Part shown: positions 1 through 9,530 of the stretch, in pieces
Layout of the letters: each line of letters opens with the position of its first letter
Numbering within the stretch: position 1 is the first letter of the stretch
Origin: Protonemura montana
Taxonomy: Eukaryota; Arthropoda; Insecta; Plecoptera; Nemouridae
Assembly: GCA_947568835.1 (NCBI GenBank)
Contig: OX387607.1
Span: 10,927,701-10,991,700 of the forward strand
Reading direction: 5' to 3'
DNA: 64,000 bases
Program-made: the position numbers and the translations under genes
The notes under the pieces: model-generated
Told to the model about the DNA's origin: nothing
Database searches by the model: none
The model's input: the letters and a program-made list of their open reading frames with translations, nothing else

Positions 1-1410
1 AAAAAAATGTAACGAGAAATACGGCACACACAGATTATTACTGAAAATGAAATTTCTGAATCTAAATCCCGACTCGCGATGGATTGCGACAAACAAAATT
101 AAAAGAAACCGCCTCCAATTCCATTTAATTTTCTAGAAACAAAGATCTCATCGCCCAAAAAAACATTTATTTTTAACCCATACCAGACGCTTATAATCAG
201 CAACAACTCATTTCGCAACGAATCTACGCCAAGCTCCAGCCTGACAGCTTATTTTCCAGCCCACTCTCAAGTAAGCACACCCCGTTTTAAGTGATGAAAG
301 CGTCAGTTTCTCCCACTCCCTATTACTTTCCCTCGACGCCCAGCGTTAAGCACAATTTACGACTCGCTCTGATGAAAACCAACTTTCCTAATCATCAAAA
401 AAACCCATCGCGCAGACCAAAGCACCAGAAATCTTTCCCATCTTACATGTTTAACGTTAAAATAAATGTTTCCCAAAGCAGCATCCACTCTCTCTCTAGC
501 CTTCTAGACTACGTACCCCGACTCCGCCAGGTCAGCAGAGTAAAACGCCTCCACCTATCTACACCGACGATCACGGCAACTAGCCCACGATTATCATTTA
601 GAGTAGCTACGCGGTGGTCTTATCAGGCATCCACGTATAGACCGAGTACAACAGGTCAAAGGGTGCCCTACAGTTCATATTAATTTACCCCATGGCCAAC
701 ACGCGAGAAGCATTACGTTTTCGTGACGGGGGGAAAGGGAATAGGATTTTGGCTGGTTCTAAAGGGGTTGTAATTAGGCAGGTTAGTTGGCGAGGAAGCA
801 AAGAGGTGGAACCTATAGCCTTTGGTTGGTCGTGCTCTTCTGCCATGTAATGAGCTTAGGTAACTCAACAATATTATGCTCGGGCAGCTTGGTGCAATGT
901 TTGAGCGATAGACTAAGGTGATTGTCTTGCGTTTAAGTCGGGGCGTCTGACAGGGAAAGTTTTAACCGCGCTAAGGGTTAGGAGAGTGGGTGGGTGGAGG
1001 AACAGTTTAAGTCATTGGGATGAGAATGTGTGCTTTTAAACGAGATTGATGTGGTAAGTGAACAAAATTACTTGAAAATTGCTGCGTATTTGATATTCAG
1101 GATTTTTTTTGGAATATTTTATGATGTTTTAAAGTCATTAAGAAAGAGTGAAAGTAAAAAAGCAGAACCTATTCAGAATATTGTTAGTTTATTTTATTTT
1201 TTCACTTGTTCTTACATGCAGATTGCTGCAATTAAGATATGCAATACTCAATGCAAATTGATTGTTTAATGAAAACGACATAAAATGTAATTCATTGGAA
1301 TTAACTGCATAATTAGGCCATTTCAGACTGACAACTCACTAAATATAAATTAAAGAAATATTTTTTTTTTGCAATTGATTAATTTGCATTTAAATTCTTA
1401 CTGATTCGAA
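1..1410. other. intergenic sequence, no gene recognised
   Basis: I see no gene here. The longest open frame (294-683, plus, from its first ATG) is rich in Ser, Pro and Thr and shows no domain I recognise. Nothing like a splice or promoter context supports it, so I treat it as chance. The right part (about 700-1030) is G-rich on the plus strand, and 1030-1400 is AT-rich with T-runs. Confidence 0.5.
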
Positions 1411-1712
1411 AACCGGCCCGGTGGCTCTGGTGTAATAGTTTCGGTTAACGAGTGGATTTTGATGCTAATCTGGACTACGAAGGGGTAGAGAAATCTGGTG
1501 CCAGTGGGTACTTACTCCTGCCGAAGAGCACAAAGAGGACCACCGACCTACCACCGTCCCCTTGGAAGAACATCACAATTTAAACAACAGGATTCCTCTC
1601 CAAATTCATACTTTCGAGAGGTTCATAAGAAATACCTGACTCAGCGCAGCGTTACTTAACTTCGGCGATCTCACGAGAACCAAGGTTCCAACTCGCCAAA
1701 CCTTTTGGCTTC
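1411..1712 (-). repeat. 5S-derived SINE copy, 3'-truncated
   Basis: The sequence aligns in minus orientation with the best SINE copy at 57673-58092. The 5S-like head is at the right end, with plus-strand words such as 'cttcggcgatctcacgagaa' and 'ctcagcgcagcgttacttaa'. It is followed leftwards by the body words 'gaccaccgacctaccaccgt' and 'aaatctggtgccagtg'. The last part of the 3' tail (the GTGCGTCGTTAAAC region) is missing or unrecognisable. The copy is moderately diverged, so it is probably old. Confidence 0.75.
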
Positions 1713-2208
1713 TCTTTTAAGTAGTGAATGCCTCATTCATTTGTCTAGTTCGAGCCCAATTACACCGGAGGTAAAAAAAAAAACTTACAAAAATACCACG
1801 ATTTACAAATCTCCAAAGTTCTTGCACTGTACGGACCAAATAAAAACACAAACACAAACCCCAAGTGAATTTCTGTCCATTTACACACACAACAAAAAAA
1901 CTTGCATAGCATTATATCCGACAGAGAGCATGTTTGTTTTCAATTACACAGTACGCATAACATGTCAACATGCCTGTGTGACGTGCTAATAGTACTTTAC
2001 CTACAATATTTGCGTGCGTATAGCGCAACGTAACGTTCTGATTGGTGTACTTTTCGGTGCTAGTTTGTCTAACGCCACGTTCAACTAGGTGCTCACCGGA
2101 ACGTTAACTTAGCACACATTTCGCGTGCACAGTTGCATGTGTAGTTGGTGCCAAGCGTCTATATTAAACTAAAAAGCTTTGCGTTGTTGGCTTCGGAGCT
2201 AAAAGGTT
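1713..2208. other. spacer before the Sola-like transposon
   Basis: AT-rich sequence lies between a SINE copy and the transposon. It contains CA-rich stretches (about 1848-1895). An open frame of 94 codons has no recognisable domain. Nothing functional is visible. Confidence 0.4.
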
Positions 2209-2212
2209 GTTT
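2209..2212. repeat. 4-bp target site duplication, left copy
   Basis: GTTT lies directly before the terminal GGGTCATT and is repeated at 5993-5996 directly after AATGACCC. A 4-bp duplication is the value known for Sola elements. Being only four bases, it could arise by chance at about 1 in 256, but the flush fit to both ends supports it. Confidence 0.7.
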
Positions 2213-2704
2213 GGGTCATTCCATATCAAGTGCCCACACTCAAAACCTTCACTATCTCAGAACTTGACGAAATTTTCAGGAGGGTTAGAACACCGGAAAT
2301 AAAAAATCTCTTTTAAAGTTTTTTTCCATACGCCTAGCGGTTTGCCCGTGGCAGGGGATGGAAAAATAAAATATTTTACTTTTTGCCCCGCACGGCCATT
2401 CACTATATTCACTCTAGCGTTTGAACAAATAAACTTAAAACGATGGGATTAGTTCTAAAATGATAATCGTGCTTTCATTAACAAGAAAAAATGCATAAAT
2501 TGCTTACTTATCAAGTTTAGGGGTAGAAAAAATCCACCCTTAAATTTCAACCCTTAATAACTCGAGAAGTAATTTTTTTTTTTTTTTTTGTTTTGTTGTG
2601 AAGCATCTCCTGTCTATTATCTTTCCATGAAAAAAAAATTAATCATTAACAGCCGTATGATCAGAAGTTATGAGATTTTTATTGTATAAATGTGTGTGCA
2701 TTTA
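2213..2704 (+). repeat. left terminal inverted repeat of the transposon
   Basis: The first 470 or so bases match the right TIR essentially base for base, including a T-run of about 17 (2573-2589). The match decays only in the last 20 bases (substitutions near 2690, 2697 and 2700). The inner end holds TTTATT at 2678-2683, which read on the minus strand is an AATAAA polyadenylation signal placed about 140 bp after the transposase stop codon. The TIR therefore probably supplies the 3' end of the transcript. Confidence 0.9.
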
Positions 2705-2822
2705 GTTGTGTTTCTGCAAGTCTGTTAGCATGGTCCATGCAATTCACCCGTAAATTGATAGATTATATAATTTTTCAGTTTAAAAATTGTGTGTAAGTAC
2801 TACAAAGATTCTTTTTACTCAC

Positions 2823-4892
2823 TCATTTCTTCGTTTCACTCTGACCTATCACTCTGGCTTCTTCGAACAACGGCGAGGAGGAGAACACCCGCGTGGCTAC
2901 TGAGTGCTCAGACACGGGTACGAAGCAATGCAGTTTTTGCGTGCCGGGAATTGGCCGGGATGACGCAAATCGTGTGGCTAGCAGCTGTTCTGTGTCTTGG
3001 TGCTCCTCAATAGTTCCGAATGTGAAGTTGATGGTCGGGATGGCTTCGACCGCCCAATCGAAGAGTTGCCGGGGTGTTATTATTTGCGACTCGTAGGGGC
3101 GCTGAAGACTCGCCCGCGCTGCCAGCCGCTTGACCGTCCCTCCGACGCCGTCGCAGGCGCTCTTCCCATGTGACGTCGCCGTGAAATGCCACTCCACGTC
3201 GGCCCCAAAGTCTCTTTGATAGTGGCACAAGTTGGCAAAATTTTTCCTATTTTTATATTGCGAGGCTGCCCCATCAGAAAAAAAGAACATCTTCTTTATG
3301 GTCTGAAATTTATTGTGCAAAAAGCTCACGAGTTTTTTTATGAATAGATGCACTGCGACAGTGTTGTGGATCAAACTCTCGGAAATTACAACAAAGCTGA
3401 TGTGGCGCTCTTCCCCGCCCTCTTTGTAATATGCCACGAAGGGGTGGATGGTGGCGGACGCATTGTTCCAGTGGAACCCCTGGGCCTCGTCTTGTAGCAC
3501 GAACGCATAGTTTTCGGCAAAATCACAGATCACCAAAAACTCGCCGGGCAGGAGACCGCACTTGATGTCCGATTGGTGCGAAGATTGTTTTTTAGCAATA
3601 AAAGAGTGGCGGCACAGAGCAACTAATTTTGCACAAAAACTGTCCACGAATTCCTCGGATGAATCGATGTGCGTTTGCAGGGTGCATCGGTCGGTGCTCT
3701 CCCACTGCTTGTAGATAACATTGTCCACCATTTCGTCGTCCAGCAGTTGCGTGAGGCGCTCCTTTAACGGCTCGATGCCCGGGCACTCCTCACACTCGCC
3801 TAGATGGCATTCGGGGAGGGGACTGTCGCAGACCAACTGCTCAAGGCAGTCGTGGTAAGATGTTATCGGATAAGATTGGTCCACTGTCAACTTCGTCAAG
3901 TCGGCACCGATGATCATTAGCTTGACGTTTTGGTGGATAGTGCACACGCACACCGAATGAGTCCCACTGGCACCAGGCAACACACAGTTCTTCGGCCGCA
4001 GCTCTGCAAATTTTGAAAATCCTATTTTTTTATTAGGAAATTTGTCCTTGAATTGGGTATGGAGGTCCTTAAGGTTTGAGAGTACGAGCCTTTTCTGGAT
4101 GTGCACTCGAGTGCCGCTCGCCTCCTTGACGGAAACATAGTCTTTCTTGCCCGGCATGGCTCGGCTCACATCGTCTGAATTGTAAAAAGATTTTACTCGG
4201 TCAACTGTGGCTCGGTCAATTGTTTTTCCTGGCTTTGGATTCGGGGTTGACAAAATTCCCTTTTCCAGGACGAGCTTCTTTGCCTTGCGGACCATGCGCT
4301 CTGACGCTTGAAACTCTGCCACTGTTCGCCGGACAGAGCAGCTCTTCGGGAGGACAGTTAGAACATGCACTTTCTCGCTGTTGGATGTGGACGAGTGAAA
4401 CTTCTCTTTCAGCTGATTAATCATTTCGCGACCATCAGCTGAATCTTGGCCACTGTCGCTTTCAGCGTCGGAGGTAGTGGTTCTTTTAAGCGCACCTTCG
4501 AGTTTCTTCAATTTCTTCCTGGGATAACTGGATTGCGCCAACTTTTTCTTAACAATGGGCGATTGCCCTAGCTCCGCCAAGCCCACGTTGATGTTAGACA
4601 AAGCAGCGTCTTGTCGGAAAAAATATGCTTGACTCTCGGCGTTTGCACCACTGCAGCCGGGCTGCGAGTTGTCGCCATCGCTGGAGGTCGTCGTCGTCAC
4701 TGGAGAGTCGCTGCTGATTGGTTTTACGTAGTTATTTAAATCTTTCCTACATTTGGCACAGATTTTGCTTCCTACTGGAATCGAGGAAATCTTTTCAATC
4801 ATCCACGGCTGGACGTTGAGGAGAGACTTCAGCTGTGTGTGGGAAACGTGTTTAAAAGGATTGCAGCACTTCGCTCGAGTAAACGAGTCCAT
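2823..4892 (-). CDS. Sola-like transposase, 689 aa, intact
   Basis: This is the presumed transposase that cuts and pastes the surrounding element; it would act in the nucleus. I chose the ATG at 4892 (MDSFTR...); the frame is open for eight more codons upstream but has no ATG there. In this numbering: an N-terminal putative zinc-binding part (CC at 9-10, CAKC at 45-48); a Ser/Thr/Asp-rich linker about 60-155; a probable helix-turn-helix about 180-225; a Cys/His cluster with CVC at 315-317, H320 and several Cys from 349 to 370. The catalytic-looking region follows: D457 in LVICDFAENYAF, D540 in FFFSDGAASQYKN, and D581 in HGKSACDGVGGTVKR. The D-N-D spacing and the DGAASQYKN and HGKxxCDGxGGxxKR blocks are typical of a widespread animal transposase family usually filed as uncharacterised protein. 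There are no stops, frameshifts or visible introns. That these Asp residues are the catalytic triad is an inference; the family name is moderately sure. Confidence 0.85.
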   Translation of the reverse strand: MDSFTRAKCCNPFKHVSHTQLKSLLNVQPWMIEKISSIPVGSKICAKCRKDLNNYVKPISSDSPVTTTTSSDGDNSQPGCSGANAESQAYFFRQDAALSNINVGLAELGQSPIVKKKLAQSSYPRKKLKKLEGALKRTTTSDAESDSGQDSADGREMINQLKEKFHSSTSNSEKVHVLTVLPKSCSVRRTVAEFQASERMVRKAKKLVLEKGILSTPNPKPGKTIDRATVDRVKSFYNSDDVSRAMPGKKDYVSVKEASGTRVHIQKRLVLSNLKDLHTQFKDKFPNKKIGFSKFAELRPKNCVLPGASGTHSVCVCTIHQNVKLMIIGADLTKLTVDQSYPITSYHDCLEQLVCDSPLPECHLGECEECPGIEPLKERLTQLLDDEMVDNVIYKQWESTDRCTLQTHIDSSEEFVDSFCAKLVALCRHSFIAKKQSSHQSDIKCGLLPGEFLVICDFAENYAFVLQDEAQGFHWNNASATIHPFVAYYKEGGEERHISFVVISESLIHNTVAVHLFIKKLVSFLHNKFQTIKKMFFFSDGAASQYKNRKNFANLCHYQRDFGADVEWHFTATSHGKSACDGVGGTVKRLAARASLQRPYESQIITPRQLFDWAVEAIPTINFTFGTIEEHQDTEQLLATRFASSRPIPGTQKLHCFVPVSEHSVATRVFSSSPLFEEARVIGQSETKK

Positions 4893-5500
4893 GATTAAAT
4901 TACATAAAATATACAAAACTAAACGCTGTGATTATAACTATTAAATAAACTAGCTATTACTATACTATTGCTATTAATTAAAAATATGTTCACAAGACAC
5001 TTCCAACGGTATTATTAACACCCCTCAATTCACGACGCACAAAAATAATGCAAAGAAAACTTCGAATCACTCGTCTACTTGCACTGAGCTAAGTGTTTTG
5101 CGACTGACCAAGAAACCAATGCAGAAACAACTGAATTCGCTGTCTCACGGCTAAACTTCCGGCCATAAGGGTTGAAAAGAGAAACAGGTAGCAAGGGCTG
5201 CACGTGTTCGTGGTGGGATTCTTTAAATAGAAGTAGGTAAAATATGAATTTCGTCAGATCCGTGGTCATAATGCACGGCAGAAACACAGACCTAGTATCG
5301 TGACCAGAGCCACATATTATCATGTTTATAGCACAAAGCCCAAAAATATCACATCCTTATAATAAAATTTTAATTGCTCGACTCCATCCCAAATTCAAAT
5401 CTTTTCAAGCTTTATTTATGCTATGACAAACTTAGCATAATCGAATGCTTCTGAATTCAATTTGGTTCATGCTCAACAAACTATTTAGCAAAAGCACTTC
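4893..5500 (-). promoter_or_regulatory. 5' region of the transposase gene inside the transposon
   Basis: About 600 bp of AT-rich sequence separates the transposase ATG from the right TIR. It must contain the promoter or 5' UTR if the element is autonomous. Several TATA-like words are present but none is clearly placed, and an 82-codon minus-strand frame here (5075-5323) has no recognisable domain. Confidence 0.35.
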
Positions 5501-5992
5501 TAAATTCATACACATCTATACAATAAAAATCTCATAACTTCTGATCATACGGCTGTTAATGATTAATTTTTTTTTCATGGAAAGATAATAGACAGGAGAT
5601 GCTTCACAACAAAACAAAAAAAAAAAAAAAAATTACTTCTCGAGTTATTAAGGGTTGAAATTTAAGGGTGGATTTTTTCTACCCCTAAACTTGATAAGTA
5701 AGCAATTTATGCATTTTTTCTTGTTAATGAAAGCACGATTATCATTTTAGAACTAATCCCATCGTTTTAAGTTTATTTGTTCAAACGCTAGAGTGAATAT
5801 AGTGAATGGCCGTGCGGGGCAAAAAGTAAAATATTTTATTTTTCCATCCCCTGCCACGGGCAAACCGCTAGGCGTATGGAAAAAAACTTTAAAAGAGATT
5901 TTTTATTTCCGGTGTTCTAACCCTCCTGAAAATTTCGTCAAGTTCTGAGATAGTGAAGGTTTTGAGTGTGGGCACTTGATATGGAATGACCC
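5501..5992 (-). repeat. right terminal inverted repeat of the transposon
   Basis: This is the reverse complement of the left TIR, near-identical over about 475 bp. It ends at AATGACCC and is followed at once by the GTTT target duplication (5993-5996). It lies upstream of the transposase gene in the direction of transcription. Because the arms are this long and alike, a single strand could fold into a long hairpin with the gene in the loop. Confidence 0.9.
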
Positions 5993-5996
5993 GTTT
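5993..5996. repeat. 4-bp target site duplication, right copy
   Basis: GTTT directly follows the right TIR end and matches 2209-2212. Sequence outside the pair shows no further similarity, so the transposon limits are set at 2213 and 5992. Confidence 0.7.
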
Positions 5997-6890
5997 GCAA
6001 AGCGAGTGGGTAATTTTAACGTGATGAGCAGTGAGCTAGCAATGGTTAACAGGCTGTTGCCACGACAACGGTCGAAATCGCGTGTGATTGTTGTCGTAAG
6101 TACCGAGTAAATTGTTGTAATTTTACTTCTGGTTAAAGTGGGGTTAAAATCGTCTGTTTGACTATTTGTCTTGATGCCCTCGTTGCAACTCTCAGACAAC
6201 GATACTAAAATGATGTTTTGTTGCATGTAAATTCACGTTTACATTTTTTAAATTGACATATTTGAAATTTGAGGTTATAATTTTCACAAGAACTTTTCTT
6301 TCGTAGAACTTATCAGAAAACTAGCGACAAAGTTGAAAAAAACAGAAAGTTTCCGTCTCAATGGTTGTAAAAAAATAAGTTAAATTAAATAATTAAAAAT
6401 TTATTGTTACTTAAATTTTAAGAACGGTTGCGGTTTTTTTCGTGCGCTTTTCGGTTCTGCTCTGATTTGAAAAGGTTTGCCTTTTTAAGGCTGAAAACGT
6501 CCACAAACCAGAGCGTACCCGAAAAGTAAATCAAAATTCATTGCTCTAAAAACCTTCGCGCAACCTAAGTTAGGTACTATAATTGTTAATGTTTTTTTTT
6601 AACATACCTACGTTACTATTAAAGCTAGAGAGAGCGAATGACAGATTTCATAAGTAGCAACAAAAAGTGGAGCAAATACATTAATCATGAATACCTTTCG
6701 ACCAAAGAAACTACGTCGCATCCTAAAAACAACAAAAAAAAACTGCTTGAGCAAGCGCTCACTTCCCGCCTAAACATTTGCATAATTTAAAACGACTCGA
6801 GGGAAAAAAAAGGCTTCTCGCCACACTAGGTTTTCGAAAAGACCGCCATTTCCTCTGTTTTAATTTGTCGTCTAATTTATCACACTGCCC
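5997..6890. other. intergenic sequence, no gene recognised
   Basis: AT-rich DNA with short A and T runs. The frame of 107 codons that crosses from the TIR into this flank (5903-6226, minus) is a by-product of the TIR sequence. No repeat or gene is recognised. Confidence 0.4.
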
Positions 6891-7150
6891 GTTGGATGAG
6901 ACCACCCGTGTGCTTTTCATGCGTCGAATGGGCTCGCAGGGGCCGTGAAAATCGGCGCCCTTTGCCGTTAACGTCCGACGGCGACCTGCGGAATTGACTC
7001 ATAACTCTCCGTGAGTCGAGGGCCGCGATCCAAAGGGCCGTATCGTAATTATGCATCTCGAATGTCGACGCCGTGGGCTAACGAAGGGGTCGGTGGCGCG
7101 TTAGTTCAAACGATGCCCCACAGTGGACGGTGACTTGCTTCGTGGTGGGT
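6891..7150. other. GC-rich, CpG-containing island
   Basis: This stretch stands out from the AT-rich surroundings. It has many CpG dinucleotides (for example 'tcggcgccctttgccgttaa', 'cgtccgacggcgacctgcgg') and no open frame of note. No repeat match within the window was found. It could be a conserved regulatory element or an unmethylated promoter island; this is an inference from composition only. Confidence 0.3.
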
Positions 7151-7705
7151 TTTGTAAAGCAGGATCGCAGCAGCTTACTGATTTCTTGAGCTTTCGGATG
7201 AATTCGGCAAAATATTTCAGTTTTGAGTGAAACCTACCCGCCTGATAAAATCACACTGAAAGTAGTGCTGGCGAAATCAGCCACTACGGGCGAAAATCTG
7301 GTGAAAGGTTCACTTAACTGCATGTAATTCATACAAAGAAATAACTTTAACTGTTTCTTGTAGAAGACGCAAAGTAAGAACCATCTTTTTTAACGCACGC
7401 ATTTTTTGTAGTATTTAAAATAATGATTTGCCAGTAATGGACTGTAAAAACTAAAGAACAAGTGCTCGTAAAACTGGGTACCCGCTATATAAAAGAATCC
7501 GTTGTTGCAAGACTTAACTGTTTTGTTTTGTAAATGTCAAAGTTAGTGGCTAACCTTCAGTCCTGTGAACAGGCTTCATGGTAAAACAGTTTGTTTGCTT
7601 AGAGTTTTTTAAAACCTTGTGTAGATGTGAGATCATGACTCAACTGACACAAACTCATGTGTAGATCATGACAATAAGAAAGAAAAAACAAGGTATGGGC
7701 ATCTA
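7151..7705. other. intergenic sequence, possible degraded LINE upstream part
   Basis: No gene is seen. A short direct repeat ('gtgtagatgtgagatcatga' at 7620 and 'gtgtagatcatga' at 7661) lies just upstream of the LINE 3' end, so part of this block may be decayed LINE sequence. Confidence 0.3.
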
Positions 7706-8013
7706 TTGAAAGCAGAAAAAATTCTGACAAAATACGACATTAAAAATCCCAACGTCACTGGTTATAAATTCTATAATAAAGCAGTAGCTATTTGCAATAT
7801 TAAACCAACAACTGTGAATGTATCATATTGTAAGATTACTGTAAAAAAATTTCTGGTTCTAAATGCATTTTATACATTAGACGAATTTTTGTCTTGTACA
7901 ATGTGAATTGTGAATTGTATTGTATATATATATATATATCGACATGTCTCATGCCAAAAGCGGCCAATTGTGATTAATAAACAATTATTATTATTATTAT
8001 TATTATTATTATT
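7706..8013 (+). mobile_element. LINE 3' end: ORF2 C-terminus, 3' UTR and (ATT)n tail
   Basis: A frame to the stop at 7904-7906 ends in KKFLVLNAFYTLDEFLSCTM. This closely resembles the C-terminus of CR1/L2-like LINE ORF2 proteins, which often end in a pattern like 'FK..LK.fLl..aFYtldEFl'. Upstream, GYKFYNKAV resembles their 'G.KifNkLP' motif. The stop is followed by a short 3' UTR with AATAAA near 7977 and then an (ATT)n tail at about 7985-8012, a tail type known for such elements. The frame has no ATG in a sensible place, so this is a 5'-truncated copy. The reverse transcriptase domain is absent. Clade assignment is uncertain. Confidence 0.55.
7922..7940. repeat. (TA)n microsatellite
   Basis: An alternating TA run of about 18 bases lies inside the presumed LINE 3' UTR. 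Confidence 0.8.
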
Positions 8014-8080
8014 TGGTCTGGAATCTGCATTGAACATATAACACTTGTTTTACTTTTACACACAATAGTTTTTGCTGCAG

Positions 8081-8310
8081 ACCGAACGCAGCCCACAGAA
8101 CATTTTCAAATTAAGTGCAGAAATCGCACGTTGGCTATTTGAACACGCCCAAAAGTCACTTAGGACAGTGTCATTAAAATAAACATGAGTTGTCCAGTCA
8201 TTCTGGGCCATACCCCTTTGTGCCCCTGAACGCAGCCCGCAGACCTGTCATGGCTCCTCCACCGAATGTACCGAACGCAACCCGCAGAGCAGACATGGCT
8301 TCTCCATTAG
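8081..8310 (+). repeat. dispersed 46-bp minisatellite, about three degenerate units
   Basis: Units containing 'cgaacgcagcccacagaa' (8083), 'ctgaacgcagcccgcaga' (8226) and 'cgaacgcaacccgcagagca' (8272) recur. The last two are about 45 bp apart and share 'catggctcctccacc' or 'catggcttctcca'. The same unit recurs at 39108, 49486 and 61553, so it is a dispersed family rather than a local accident. No coding sense was recognised. Confidence 0.7.
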
Positions 8311-9250
8311 AAAAAAACTATTTTACAGTTTTATTTTATTAAAATCGGACAGAAGTAATCTCTATTGATACGGAGTGGAGAATGTCAGTAAAATACCCCC
8401 CCCCCCACCCCCTCTTCACCACCCTCAGACCGCACTCGCCAAAACAAACAAGCAAAACATGAAATGCCACAGCTCATTGAAACTTTGTCTAGAGATCTAT
8501 GTGGGCATGGTGAAGACTTAGTCTGTGATGTTTGTATCGTGGCTTTGTTACCCTCTGGGTTTTCCCATTGTTGCACGCTGGATCAACAGCGCCTCCATGC
8601 CGAATATCAAGAGTGCCTGCTTGGTCAGTCACGGCCACTCGGCGCTGAGACAATGGCCGACCGATTGCAAATGAACACACGAGGTTAGGGCAAGGAAATG
8701 GACAACAGAAGGGCGTAGCGTGCGTCTTGCGGTGGTGGCGTTGACTATAAGGGTTGCTTGGACGTAAGGGCTTTAGGGACGTCGTCCATTGTGAGTGGCT
8801 TACTGGTTTGCTTGCATTCTCGTACAAACGTGTTTAGTCAATTCGTTGTCTTTGGCCGTTTTGGTGTCTTCAGTTCTTATGAATGCAAGTATGATTTATT
8901 CACACAAATATGGAAGCAGGCGTGGAGGGCAAAAGACGTAACAGAGAATAAATTGAGTCTCTATTTAAAAATGGGATAGCATAAAAAAATTGCAGCAGAT
9001 AAAAAGCCATATGGTTGAAAGCGCATGGAATATGAATTGGTCACTTTTTGCGACAATTTGAAAGAACAACAAAGATAACCATCATAGCACCAAGACCGTG
9101 TGCCTTAGTGGGATATATTTTTTTTCAAAATTCATAACAAAGTGACTGTATCAACAAAAATGACTTTGTGCATATCAAGAAAACCTGTTCTCTTGGTGAT
9201 TGTTCTTAGACTCATGTCTACTCGATTTAACCCTAGCACTAGTAAAAAAA
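8311..9250. other. intergenic sequence
   Basis: A C-run of about 11 lies at 8396-8406, followed by a pyrimidine-rich stretch. Overlapping short frames between 8385 and 8979 on both strands have no recognised domain. No gene was supported. Confidence 0.4.
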
Positions 9251-9530
9251 AACTTTTTGAAATGGGTTTTGAATGTTAAGTAAAGAACAACTAAATTTCC
9301 CAACGTTTCGTAACTTTTCCCTGTTACTTTTTCAAGGGTAAGAGCAGTCCTGACAATTTTCCGATAGCAAAAGATTCGTTTAACATGCCATAACAAGTGT
9401 TGAACAAAAGTTATCGGAAAATTGTCAGAACTGCCCTTACCCTTGAAAAAGTAACCAGTACAAGCTACGAAACGGTGAGAAATTTAGTTGTTCTTTACTT
9501 AGCATTCAAAACCCAGTTGAAATAGTTTTT
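9251..9530. mobile_element. inverted-repeat element (two head-to-head 116-bp arms)
   Basis: Left arm 9251-9366 and right arm 9411-9530 are reverse complements with roughly 85-90% identity by eye. Both contain 'aagtaaagaacaactaaatt', 'ctttttcaagggtaag' and 'gacaattttccgata', separated by a loop of about 44 bp. The words 'ttgaaaaagtaacc..ctacgaaacggtgag' resemble the family of 'GAAGA...GAAACG' motifs seen in parts of Penelope-like and other retroelements. It may be a head-to-head dimer of such a fragment or a foldback MITE. No target duplication was identified. Confidence 0.6.

Larger units (their letters stand above)
2213..5992 (-). mobile_element. complete Sola-like (probably Sola2) DNA transposon
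   Basis: A 3,780-bp unit starts with GGGTCATTCCATATCAAGTG and ends with the exact reverse complement. Seen directly: terminal inverted repeats of about 480-490 bp that are almost identical; a GTTT duplication on both sides (2209-2212 and 5993-5996); and one long uninterrupted frame on the minus strand. Family knowledge: Sola elements are cut-and-paste transposons of animals and other eukaryotes with 4-bp target duplications. Long TIRs, a D..D..D protein and a GGGTCATTCC-type terminus fit the Sola2 branch as I remember it. The superfamily name is therefore an inference; that this is a complete transposon is not in doubt. The lack of frameshifts and the near-perfect TIR match suggest recent insertion and possible autonomy. 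Confidence 0.85.

Noticed and set aside
291-683. 130-codon open frame as a gene
   Set aside because: Low-complexity Ser/Pro/Thr composition, no domain, no promoter or splice context.
3007-3786. Short frames inside the transposase gene
   Set aside because: They are shadows of the long transposase frame in other reading frames.
5903-6226. 107-codon minus-strand frame at the transposon edge
   Set aside because: It starts in the flank and runs into the TIR. It is a by-product of the TIR sequence and not shared with the other end as a gene.
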